Program-made: the position numbers and the translations under genes
Notes under the pieces: generated by a model
Told to the model about the DNA's origin: nothing
Database searches by the model: none
Seen by the model: only the letters and a program-made list of their open reading frames with translations
From: Lachnospiraceae bacterium
GTDB lineage: Bacteria; Bacillota; Clostridia; Lachnospirales; Lachnospiraceae
Length of the DNA: 45,195 nucleotides
NCBI GenBank assembly: GCA_910576125.1
Contig: CAJTHM010000033.1
Span: 1-45,195, forward strand
Direction: 5' to 3'
Shown here: positions 1-6,026 of the stretch, in pieces
How positions within the stretch are numbered: position 1 is the stretch's first letter
Layout of the letters: the number at the start of each line of letters is the position of its first letter

Positions 1-105
1 CCGGGCACAAAAAAAGAACCGTCCCCAAGGCTCATATGTCCTCAAAAACAGTCCTTCTAGTGCGCCACCAGGGGCTCGAACCCTGGACACCCTGATTAAG
101 AGTCA
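1..105. repeat. Left copy of the 105-bp terminal direct repeat (attachment site)
   Basis: Bases 1-105 are identical to 45091-45195. The repeat carries the 3' half of a tRNA-Lys gene plus about 60 bases of its downstream flank. The integrase gene lies beside the other copy. In tRNA-targeting prophages the integrase normally sits next to the att copy that keeps the tRNA intact, and that fits here, because the 5' half of the tRNA would lie beyond 45195. The exact outer limits cannot be seen because the window ends with the repeat. A circular genome written with an overlap would look the same. Confidence 0.85.
61..105 (-). tRNA. 3' half of tRNA-Lys(CUU), truncated
   Basis: On the minus strand the 45 bases give tRNA positions 29-73: the anticodon loop CTCTTAA with anticodon CTT, a five-base variable loop, a T arm with stem CAGGG/CCCTG around TTCGAGC, the acceptor strand GTGGCGC and discriminator A. 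CCA is not encoded. The D arm and 5' acceptor strand are absent; phage sequence starts at 106. This is the displaced tRNA fragment expected at the att copy distal to the integrase. Confidence 0.85.
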
Positions 106-156
106 CAGATTTTATGCTCAAAAATGCAAGTAAATACGGAGATTTTCAGAGTTTTC

Positions 157-176
157 TGAGACAAAAGTGAGACATT
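157..176 (+). promoter_or_regulatory. TGAGACA repeats, candidate integrase arm-binding sites (left)
   Basis: TGAGACA occurs at 157-163 and 168-174, just inside the left att repeat. The same motif occurs just inside the right att repeat at 44961-44967 and 45010-45016, with a related GAGACA at 45000-45005. Short repeats on both sides of an att core are what arm-type sites of tyrosine integrases look like. The assignment is inferred from position and recurrence only. Confidence 0.45.
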
Positions 177-184
177 CAATAATA

Positions 185-207
185 GGCGGCAGGAGCACTC
201 TGCCGCC
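185..207 (-). terminator. Terminator after the lysis genes
   Basis: An 8-bp perfect stem (GGCGGCAG / CTGCCGCC) with a 7-base loop lies directly after the amidase stop codon, followed on the minus strand by TATTATTG. The T tract is short, so the terminator may be only moderately strong. Confidence 0.6.
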
Positions 208-213
208 CTTGTT

Positions 214-936
214 TTAGGCATTAATGATAATCGCATCGAATCCTACAGCCTTAAGCTTTGCAAGCATGGCATCCGCATTACCCTTGACAGCGTACGAGCC
301 TACCTGTACCCGGTACAGCTGCTTCTCATTGCCAACTACAGTCTCTACTCCAGGAGCCACCGTCTCCTGATTAGCAGGCTCCTCTGATGCCTGCATCCGC
401 TGGCCAGTAATACCATACACGATTGCTTCAGCCATCTCCTGACAGTCATACAACTGCACATCGTCCTTGTCATCGACAAAGCAGCATTCCACCAGCATAG
501 CCGGAGACTTTGTATTCCTGAGCACATAAAGACCAGTACTATACTTTACCCCGCGGCTCCGATAGCCCAATCCGGCAATGGCAGCGCATACACGCTCAGC
601 ATATCCTTTTGCTTTGCTAGCTGCATTGTATACATACACCTCTGTTCCTGTCGTCCTGCTGTTCCCAGCAGAATCTCCTGCTCCCGAATTGAAGTGGATG
701 GACACATCCAAATCCACATCATGCGCATTGCACTTGGATACAATCTGGCTCAGGTTGGCAGATACGCCAGATGCGCTGTCCACCGTGCAGTCATACACAG
801 TATGGCCAAGCTGGCGGAGCTGTGCAACCACAGCATCTTTCACCCTCCTGGCCTCCGTGGATTCCCTGATGAAGCCTATCGCTCCACAGGCTATCCGTCC
901 ATCTGCATTGTGCCCCGCATGTACATTAATCCTCAT
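214..936 (-). CDS. Endolysin: N-acetylmuramoyl-L-alanine amidase (Amidase_3) with SPOR-like tail
   Basis: The 240-residue protein is a zinc amidase that would cut the bond between N-acetylmuramate and the stem peptide to lyse the host. The Amidase_3 fold is visible from the candidate zinc ligands His9, Glu25 or Glu28, and His81 (in SIHFNSG), with the catalytic Glu150 in LVECCFVDD. A linker rich in Glu and Pro (about 180-205) leads to a C-terminal stretch (about 206-240, LYRVQVGSYAVKGNADAM) resembling a single SPOR-type peptidoglycan-binding repeat. There is no signal peptide, as expected when a holin releases the enzyme. The gene overlaps the holin stop by 11 bases, and GAGGAG precedes the ATG. 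Confidence 0.93.
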   Translation of the reverse strand: MRINVHAGHNADGRIACGAIGFIRESTEARRVKDAVVAQLRQLGHTVYDCTVDSASGVSANLSQIVSKCNAHDVDLDVSIHFNSGAGDSAGNSRTTGTEVYVYNAASKAKGYAERVCAAIAGLGYRSRGVKYSTGLYVLRNTKSPAMLVECCFVDDKDDVQLYDCQEMAEAIVYGITGQRMQASEEPANQETVAPGVETVVGNEKQLYRVQVGSYAVKGNADAMLAKLKAVGFDAIIINA

Positions 937-1366
937 AATCTTTCTCCTCGCTTTCCACCTGATTTTTCAGGACTTCTATTGCTCTTATAATCACTGCAGG
1001 TATCGGAATCCCCATCAGCCCCGCATTCTCGATAATGGAAATACTCTCATTGGCTACAAAGGCGATGACGACAGCATCCCGGATGAAATTGGAACCCATC
1101 ATCAGATCCAGGCGGCAAGCAACCAGAACGACCAGAAGCGTCATCCCTTTTTTGCAGAGCCCTTTCCACCCCGCATGACTTTCCAGCGCACCAGTTGCCG
1201 TCTTCCCGCTGGCATGGAATACTCCAGCAACAATCAGCCCGGTAACATAATCAATCCCCATGAAAATCAGCAACGTGACCAAGGCAGCGTCCCATCCACC
1301 GAAAAGGGAGGCTATTAAGCTCCCTCCCATTCCAATCAATGCACATATTTTTTCCTTTATCATCAT
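926..1366 (-). CDS. Phage holin (Phage_holin_4_1 / toxin-secretion holin family)
   Basis: A 146-residue membrane protein that would form the lesion letting the amidase reach the cell wall. Hydrophobic segments lie at about 8-24, 27-48, 73-86 and 95-120, and the DYVTGLIVAGV stretch is typical of this family. The charged C terminus (EEKDYED) would face the cytoplasm. It directly precedes and overlaps the endolysin gene, the usual lysis-cassette order. Start is ATG at 1366 with AAAGGAAG upstream. Confidence 0.9.
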   Translation of the reverse strand: MMIKEKICALIGMGGSLIASLFGGWDAALVTLLIFMGIDYVTGLIVAGVFHASGKTATGALESHAGWKGLCKKGMTLLVVLVACRLDLMMGSNFIRDAVVIAFVANESISIIENAGLMGIPIPAVIIRAIEVLKNQVESEEKDYED

Positions 1367-1412
1367 TCAGCTTCCTTTCTTCATCTTATCAGATTTCTTC
1401 CAGTTCCTTATC

Positions 1413-1451
1413 TTACATATCAATGATGGGCTCTGCCCTGATTTTAATCAT
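1413..1451 (-). other. 12-codon mini-ORF with a strong ribosome site
   Basis: GGAGG lies 9-10 bases before an ATG at 1451 that opens MIKIRAEPIIDM and then stops (TAA at 1413-1415). PBSX-type phages carry a small xkdX-like gene at this place, between fibre and holin, so this may be the remnant of such a gene. It may also be a leader that couples translation into the holin. No function can be assigned. Confidence 0.3.
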
Positions 1452-1479
1452 AGTTCACTCGCCTCCTTTAAATTTGCGC

Positions 1480-1529
1480 AAAAAATAAACACATATCATC
1501 ACCAGATGGTATCTGGTGGTCATATGTGT
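1480..1529 (-). terminator. Long hairpin terminator between the tail-fibre region and the lysis genes
   Basis: Arms 1489-1507 and 1511-1529 pair over 19 bases with two mismatches. They are followed on the minus strand by TTATTTTTT and on the plus strand by CCATTTTTCTTT, so the hairpin could stop transcription both ways. It lies 12 bases outside recombination site A and marks the left border of the invertible region. Confidence 0.7.
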
Positions 1530-1541
1530 CCATTTTTCTTT

Positions 1542-1553
1542 ACTAAACACGGG
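1542..1553 (+). repeat. Inversion site A (ACTAAACACGGG, plus orientation)
   Basis: One of four copies of the core TAAACACGGG in the tail-fibre region. It reads L-N-T-G in frame with the silent cassette that follows. It shares TAAACACGGGAAT (1544-1556) with site D, its partner, which is inverted. Recombination with site C (inverted) would place this cassette in frame behind the constant part of the fibre. Confidence 0.85.
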
Positions 1554-1908
1554 AATAAAAAGCAACTCCTGGTATGATATATCCACCCCCATCACCAACA
1601 CTGCCGGATACCCTGTCAAGTCAGCCGATGGGCAGATCCTGACAGCGGATGGTGCAAATGGATGCTATAAGATTACGATAGTCACGGCACATGCTGATAG
1701 GACCGGAATCACGTCAACCTATATTGCAACTGCATATCAGGGGGTATGGTGCATAGTCGATGAAATCACCGTGGGCACGGACAGTCGCGCCCCAAGGCTT
1801 AAGGTTGTGGCAGGAGGCACCCAGATTGCGATATACCTGGCGAATACCGCATCATCTGACGATGTACACGTATTTTACCGAGTTGACACGATTTACCGTG
1901 TAGGTTAA
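1543..1908 (+). CDS. Silent tail-fibre C-terminal cassette A
   Basis: An open frame from the L-N-T-G codons of site A to TAA at 1906-1908, giving 117 residues after LNTG (starting IKSNSWYDIS and ending YRVG). It has no ribosome site or sensible start codon of its own and lies opposite to the late operon. This fits an unexpressed alternative tip rather than a gene. It ends TAGGTTAA, like the expressed tip and cassette B. Its stop codon overlaps that of cassette D on the other strand. It would replace residues 369-480 of the fibre after inversion. Confidence 0.8.
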   Translation, partial: LNTGIKSNSWYDISTPITNTAGYPVKSADGQILTADGANGCYKITIVTAHADRTGITSTYIATAYQGVWCIVDEITVGTDSRAPRLKVVAGGTQIAIYLANTASSDDVHVFYRVDTIYRVG

Positions 1909-2204
1909 AGGCCTAATATACCACATGATACAGTCCGCTGCTCTGTCTGCGTATTGAGCCTTAACACACCGCTGAGGGTAATGCGTGGGGCATTCTCATT
2001 GCCGCCCTCTATAATAGGCGATATTAAATATACTGCATTTACATAACGTATTAAATACGCTGAGCCAGCGTTGTTGTTGTTTGTGTGAGTCTGTAAAAAT
2101 ACTATATAATTGCCGCTGGATGTTATTATGCCAATCTCTGTAAGCGTTCTGGTGCTTGCCGCCGATGCGGTTGCGAACTTTATCTTTATGATTCCCGTGT
2201 TTAA
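1905..2204 (-). CDS. Silent tail-fibre C-terminal cassette D
   Basis: Reading on the minus strand from the L-N-T-G codons of site D, the frame stays open for 95 further residues (starting IIKIKFATAS, with THTNNNNAGSAY in the middle and ending CGILGL) to TAA at 1905-1907. There is no usable start. This frame is easily missed because it has no ATG near its beginning. The stop overlaps cassette A tail to tail, exactly as the other cassette pair does at 4029-4032. To be expressed it must first be flipped into the A position and then joined to site C. Confidence 0.75.
   Translation of the reverse strand, partial: LNTGIIKIKFATASAASTRTLTEIGIITSSGNYIVFLQTHTNNNNAGSAYLIRYVNAVYLISPIIEGGNENAPRITLSGVLRLNTQTEQRTVSCGILGL
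2191..2203 (-). repeat. Inversion site D (TAAACACGGGAAT, minus orientation)
   Basis: Fourth copy of the core. It keeps the 10-base TAAACACGGG but has ATTAAAC instead of ACTAAAC at its left edge, still encoding L-N-T-G through a TTA Leu codon. It is inverted relative to sites A and B and direct relative to C. Confidence 0.75.
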
Positions 2205-2268
2205 TGGATGCCCACATATTTTCCGGTAGATGCATCAGTGTGGCCAGGCCGGAAAATCTGCGCATACC

Positions 2269-2292
2269 AAAAGCTCCGGCATATAACCGGAG
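2269..2292 (-). terminator. Terminator after the recombinase
   Basis: On the minus strand CTCCGG-TTATATG-CCGGAG is followed by CTTTTGG, 28 bases after the recombinase stop codon. The stem is six bases and the T tract short. It would limit read-through into silent cassette D. Confidence 0.5.
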
Positions 2293-2319
2293 TCAAATCA
2301 TCTTATGAAACATCAACCT

Positions 2320-3309
2320 TTAAGCTGCATATTTGCGGTACGCCGTCTTGACGTTGGCCTGGCTGATGTAACAGTAAATCTGTGTAGTCTTCAGATCAGC
2401 ATGGCCAAGGATGGCAGCCACGTCCTGTATGTTCATCCCCCGATCCAGGAGGTTCGTTGCCAACGTCCGGCGGTATCTGTGCGGATGCGCGTTCTCCACT
2501 CCGGCTCGCATACCAAGTTTTTTGACGATGGACTCTATCCCATTCTTTCCCAGTCGCTTACCCCTCCCCGCGAACAGAGCTTCACAGGCATCCGTCCGGG
2601 TATTGAGATACTCCTGCAGGTGCATAGCAGCCACCTCTGTCAGATATACTTTCCTCTCCTTATTTCCTTTTCCCAGCACAACACATTCCATTCTCTCAAA
2701 ATCCACGTCTGATATATCCAGCCTGGCCACTTCCGACACACGGCATCCAGTAGCGTAAAGAAAATCCACCAGCGCCAGGTTCCTGACATTCCCACAAGCC
2801 TTGCGTATCTTCTCCATCTCCGCCGCAGAATAAGGCTTTTTGACCACTTTCTTGCTCTTTATCTGTGCCAGGGCAGCACATGGGTTCCGGCTGATCAGCC
2901 CCTCCGCCGCCAGCCAGCTGAAGAAGCTGGAGTAGCAGCGCCGCATCCCATCCAGGCTCCTGTTGCTGACCTTGCCGGTCTGCCGCCTGACCGACAGATA
3001 AAAGCGTATGTCATATGTAGTAATCTCTGCCAAAGGCTTGCCCAGATAATTAAGCAATGCCCGGTTGATCTCCGCGTACCGCCGCAGAGTAGAGTCCGCT
3101 GTCCCCTCCACCCTCTTTGTGGCCAGGAACTTTTTGAGCAGCCCCTCTGCACTGTCATCCCTTACAGCCACTTCTGTACAGCGCTCCTGTACCTCATATT
3201 TATTGAGCTGCATGATGAGCGTGTCCTGCACAATGTTCACTGTATCCTCATCCACCCGCCCTTGTAGGGTTTCCGTCACTTTCTGTATTATATCTGTCCT
3301 GATATCCAT
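2320..3309 (-). CDS. Tyrosine recombinase of the tail-fibre inversion system (XerC/D-like, Rci-like role)
   Basis: A 329-residue phage-integrase-family protein. The N-terminal SAM-like core-binding domain spans about 53-140. The catalytic domain carries Arg190 (ATGCRVSE), Lys214 (LGKGNKER), His277 and Arg280 (HPHRYRR), His303 (LGHAD) and nucleophile Tyr312 (TTQIYCY), so all active-site residues are present. The start is ATG at 3309 (MDIRTD), preceded by GGAGGTGG; an upstream ATG at 3342 lacks a site. The phage has a separate integrase beside the att site. This enzyme lies between two pairs of silent or active fibre cassettes bounded by inverted sites, so its likely substrate is those sites, as Rci acts on the R64 shufflon. 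The role is inferred; the family is certain. Confidence 0.9.
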   Translation of the reverse strand: MDIRTDIIQKVTETLQGRVDEDTVNIVQDTLIMQLNKYEVQERCTEVAVRDDSAEGLLKKFLATKRVEGTADSTLRRYAEINRALLNYLGKPLAEITTYDIRFYLSVRRQTGKVSNRSLDGMRRCYSSFFSWLAAEGLISRNPCAALAQIKSKKVVKKPYSAAEMEKIRKACGNVRNLALVDFLYATGCRVSEVARLDISDVDFERMECVVLGKGNKERKVYLTEVAAMHLQEYLNTRTDACEALFAGRGKRLGKNGIESIVKKLGMRAGVENAHPHRYRRTLATNLLDRGMNIQDVAAILGHADLKTTQIYCYISQANVKTAYRKYAA

Positions 3310-3350
3310 AGCAACCACCTCCAGCTTTAGGATATCATGCATAAAAAATC

Positions 3351-3379
3351 TTGCAAACTATCACCCCATATGTTATTAT
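3351..3379 (+). promoter_or_regulatory. Promoter of the antisense RNA antitoxin (module 1)
   Basis: TTGCAA (3351-3356), a 17-base spacer, then TATTAT (3374-3379). It points rightward, toward the 3' end of the small toxin gene on the other strand. Confidence 0.65.
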
Positions 3380-3385
3380 GAAGAT

Positions 3386-3478
3386 GCAAAAGGAGCAACC
3401 GCCCACAAAGTGGTTGGCCTCCGTTAGGTTAAAAGCCTACCTTCACCGGCCAAGTGACAAGGTAGGCTTGTTTATTTT
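3386..3478 (+). ncRNA. Antisense RNA antitoxin of type I module 1
   Basis: Predicted transcript of about 90 bases from the promoter above to a hairpin with 11-bp arms (3433-3443 and 3459-3469) followed by TTTATTTT. It runs convergent to the toxin mRNA and overlaps its 3' end, the layout of txpA/ratA-type and clostridial type I modules. The same hairpin also has TTTT on the minus side, so it would end both transcripts. The RNA is inferred from signals, not observed. Confidence 0.6.
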
Positions 3479-3564
3479 CGCTTGTTATTCCTATCTATGT
3501 AGGCAAGCAGTGTAATCAAAAATGTCGCAAACAGAATCAAATCCTGAAACGAGAACATTTCCAT
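3472..3564 (-). CDS. Small holin-like type I toxin (module 1)
   Basis: Thirty residues, starting MEMFSFQDLILFATF: one hydrophobic helix (about 6-22) followed by a basic tail (DRNNKRK), the profile of Hol-Tox/TxpA-like membrane toxins. GGAGG stands eight bases before the ATG. In the leader, CCTCCCT can pair with AGGGAGG that contains the ribosome site, a common way to keep such toxin mRNAs silent until processed. A promoter lies at 3635-3663 and an antisense RNA covers the 3' end. It sits between the recombinase and inversion site B, inside the segment that inversion between sites A and C would carry, and might penalise loss of that segment. That last point is inference. Confidence 0.65.
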   Translation of the reverse strand: MEMFSFQDLILFATFLITLLAYIDRNNKRK

Positions 3565-3634
3565 CCACACCACCTCCCTTCTTTTGCAAGTTAGGGAGGC
3601 TACCACCTTGTAACACGATTACTCCATGTCCCAC

Positions 3635-3663
3635 ATCATATCACATCCCCATGCTGATTGCAA
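3635..3663 (-). promoter_or_regulatory. Toxin promoter (module 1)
   Basis: On the minus strand TTGCAA (3663-3658), a 17-base spacer and TATGAT (3640-3635). The predicted start is near 3628, giving a leader of about 64 bases that includes the hairpin hiding the ribosome site (arms near 3573-3579 and 3593-3599). Confidence 0.6.
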
Positions 3664-3688
3664 TGTCTTTCCGTCCGCCCCCCAAATT

Positions 3689-3705
3689 CACTAAACACGG
3701 GTTTG
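3689..3705 (+). repeat. Inversion site B (plus orientation)
   Basis: CACTAAACACGGGTTTG, 17 bases identical to site C (4365-4381) in inverted orientation. It encodes L-N-T-G-L in frame with silent cassette B. Flipping 3690-4380 between B and C exchanges the expressed tip for cassette B in one step. Confidence 0.88.
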
Positions 3706-4032
3706 CAGGTAAAAACAATATCTGTTATACCAAATAGCGATTATCTATCTACCCTCACTGGGAAAAGAATTGGTGGCATGATAGCCATTAATTTTATATC
3801 CGAGTGGAAACAATGGAGCCCTGGGCGTATCATAGTTGGACATACTGGCATTGAGCCGATTGTATTCGTCAGCCGAGAGGCAATACTGATTGAGGGGCAA
3901 TCTGGATCAGTTTTGGGTATGTGCAATATTAACATCTATGGCAGTGGCGGCAACATCGAAGTTGTGATTCCCGATGACTGGCAAGATGGAAAATTTGCCC
4001 ATTTATGTGGCACTATAGTATTTTTAGGTTAA
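3691..4032 (+). CDS. Silent tail-fibre C-terminal cassette B
   Basis: An open frame from the L-N-T-G codons of site B to TAA at 4030-4032, giving 109 residues after LNTG (starting LQVKTISVIPN and ending GTIVFLG). It has no ribosome site or own start near the site and lies opposite to the late operon. Its stop codon overlaps the stop of the expressed tail fibre in a palindrome AGGTTAACCT (4026-4035). Together with the expressed tip it forms one two-faced invertible segment. Confidence 0.83.
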   Translation, partial: LNTGLQVKTISVIPNSDYLSTLTGKRIGGMIAINFISEWKQWSPGRIIVGHTGIEPIVFVSREAILIEGQSGSVLGMCNINIYGSGGNIEVVIPDDWQDGKFAHLCGTIVFLG

Positions 4033-5471
4033 CCTACGGTATACACATAAAACAGGTCGATGTTCCAAGCCTCGCCGTCATCGTTAAAGTTACTCACCAT
4101 GGTGCCGTTTGTATTCATAATTACATCATAAACACCAATTGCTCCATCCCTCGTCCTTATAAACTGTGTCTTGACGGCTAGTTGCCTTTTTGGCCGATAG
4201 CCTTCTGGCAGCGTAAAAAGCACCGCATTGGCATTGACAATCGTCTTGCTTGTTAAAATCCTTAAAAACGCAACATTGCCAAGGCGGAAAACGTATCGGG
4301 GAGACCTTGCTTCTGTACGAGCGTCAAAAGAGATTTGCGCGACCGACAACTTACCAGTATCGCTCAAACCCGTGTTTAGTGCATTAATCGCCCCTGTTAC
4401 AGTCCCATCCCCAATCCCAGAAAGGCTAGTACTCCCCAATAGTTTCCAAAGATACCGCACATTCTTAATAGCCAGAGAAAACTTCCGCATCAGGCTGTTA
4501 TGCTTTTCCCCCGATGCTACTAGCCCGATATCAGCCCATCCTGTGGGATTTGTCGCATCACCACTGGTAAAAGTCGTAGTGTTATTTGCAGAGTCCCCAG
4601 TAGTCTCCATCTTAGCATTCCATTTTGTCCGCTCCGCCGCAGTGATGTGTTTCGTAGCATCCTTTGTATGACTGTCAAACTCCGCCGCAGATGCCTTTTT
4701 CCCTATGGCCGCATCCAGCGCATCCATGACAGTCTTATGCGCAGCGATGGTATCCGCCACTTCTTTCAGCGTGTCCAGAGACTCAGGTGCTCCGTTTATC
4801 AAGTCCGCAATCTTCTGTCGGGTGTAGGCCACCAGCTGCTCATACAGGGCATCCAGCGCCGCCTGCTGCGCTATGGACACCGGCTTATCCATGTCGGATG
4901 TGGAGTCAAGGCCTAGCTGCTCTGGCGTAACCTTATGCGGATTATTATAATCTTCGATATGGCCATCCAGATTCTCCGCATTGCTCTTTATTCCTCTTTC
5001 TAGTCGCTCCTTGGTCTCCTCAAAGTCATCATAGGCCACATATAAGATACTCGGATTCGTGACCGCTATCTCTGCCACATCGGAAATGTTGAGCGTCAGT
5101 CGGATTCTCTTCCTCGTTGCCTCCACTCCCGTGGTGCTGACTATGTACTGCGCATCATCCCCGCAGTTGTCATATACATACAGTTTCTCGCCCTCATTGG
5201 TCATGACGATAATCCCTATCTCACGAAAATAGTAATCATATCCTACCTTTGGTATGTCCACTGTTATCGTGCACTTCCCATCTTCGGCCATATCTATCCT
5301 TAAATCCGTAACCTCGTACAGCTGGTGTACGAGCCCTTTCAGCGTCCGGAAATTGGCGGGAGGCCGCCCATCACCAACCACGACCGATCTTATTTCCATG
5401 CTGTTCGCAAGCTGTGCCGCATTCAAAGCGTTCTGCCCATCCACGGTCAGCGCCAATCCGTTCCATGCCAT
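4029..5471 (-). CDS. Tail fibre / receptor-binding protein with invertible C terminus
   Basis: A 480-residue fibre. The N terminus (MAWNGLALT to about 165) matches the phage tail-collar fibre family (DUF3751), which attaches the fibre to the baseplate. The middle (about 165-360) is a long Ala- and Asp-rich shaft. Residues 365-368 (L-N-T-G) fall on recombination site C (4369-4380), and residues 369-480 are the exchangeable tip, which would contact the host surface. Three alternative tips lie downstream (A, B, D). GGAGGGACGGAGA precedes the ATG. The gene follows the DUF2313 baseplate gene by 12 bases. In PBSX terms it is in the xkdV position. Confidence 0.9.
   Translation of the reverse strand: MAWNGLALTVDGQNALNAAQLANSMEIRSVVVGDGRPPANFRTLKGLVHQLYEVTDLRIDMAEDGKCTITVDIPKVGYDYYFREIGIIVMTNEGEKLYVYDNCGDDAQYIVSTTGVEATRKRIRLTLNISDVAEIAVTNPSILYVAYDDFEETKERLERGIKSNAENLDGHIEDYNNPHKVTPEQLGLDSTSDMDKPVSIAQQAALDALYEQLVAYTRQKIADLINGAPESLDTLKEVADTIAAHKTVMDALDAAIGKKASAAEFDSHTKDATKHITAAERTKWNAKMETTGDSANNTTTFTSGDATNPTGWADIGLVASGEKHNSLMRKFSLAIKNVRYLWKLLGSTSLSGIGDGTVTGAINALNTGLSDTGKLSVAQISFDARTEARSPRYVFRLGNVAFLRILTSKTIVNANAVLFTLPEGYRPKRQLAVKTQFIRTRDGAIGVYDVIMNTNGTMVSNFNDDGEAWNIDLFYVYTVG
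4365..4381 (-). repeat. Inversion site C, inside the expressed tail fibre (minus orientation)
   Basis: CACTAAACACGGGTTTG on the minus strand at the constant/variable boundary of the fibre. It is inverted relative to sites A and B, so recombination with either swaps the fibre tip. It is direct relative to D, where recombination would delete the DNA in between, including the recombinase and cassettes B and C. Confidence 0.88.
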
Positions 5472-5483
5472 TCTCCGTCCCTC

Positions 5484-6026
5484 CTATCTCTGCTTCATCT
5501 CCAATATGTCCGCCTGTTCCATGAGCCCGCCGCCATATACCGTCAGGCCGGAGGTCACAGGCTCATATACAATGTCAACTACTATGTTCATCGGCACTAT
5601 CGTCGCCAACAGGTACTTCAACTCCTCTACCTGGCTGTCGTCCGTGGAGTATACCACCACCAGTAAGCTATATCCACCCTCAAAGCCAGGATACAGGGAG
5701 AAATTATGGTTTCCGCCAAACAGCTGCTCCAGCTTCAATGCGAGCATCCTCATGGTATATGGGATTTCATTGTACCATCTGCTCAGGAGCCTCGTCCTGC
5801 GCATCTCAATCGTGTCCCTTTCATACGGCCTGATGCCAAGCATCCTTTCAAAACGCGCGATTCCGCATCCGTCAGCTGTCACAATGAACTCATTCTTCAA
5901 AGCCTGATCTGCCGCTTGCCAGATAAGCGCAAATTCTGGATTCTCTGCCGTCAGGGCGACATTGGTCTCCTTATACTCCGCTATGAATGGAGGGAGATAG
6001 GCAACAAGGTCGACTTCCCTTATCAT
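5484..6026 (-). CDS. Baseplate/tail protein, DUF2313 (YmfQ / XkdU family)
   Basis: A 180-residue protein with the DUF2313 signature in IRPYERDTIEMRRTRLLSRW, the family of Mu gp48 and PBSX XkdU, which links the gpJ-type baseplate wedge to the fibres. Its ATG overlaps the stop of the preceding gpJ-like gene by four bases (ATGA), indicating translational coupling. It lies between baseplate J and the tail fibre, the standard order in contractile tails. Confidence 0.88.
   Translation of the reverse strand: MIREVDLVAYLPPFIAEYKETNVALTAENPEFALIWQAADQALKNEFIVTADGCGIARFERMLGIRPYERDTIEMRRTRLLSRWYNEIPYTMRMLALKLEQLFGGNHNFSLYPGFEGGYSLLVVVYSTDDSQVEELKYLLATIVPMNIVVDIVYEPVTSGLTVYGGGLMEQADILEMKQR

Noticed and set aside
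1996..2265. An 89-codon minus-strand frame with an ATG across site D
   Set aside because: It reads site D in the wrong frame. The frame that encodes L-N-T-G there stays open to a stop overlapping cassette A and explains the region better.
1500..4400. Diversity-generating retroelement acting on the tail fibre
   Set aside because: There is no reverse transcriptase and no template/variable repeat pair with adenine-specific changes. Variation is by inverted sites and whole cassettes.
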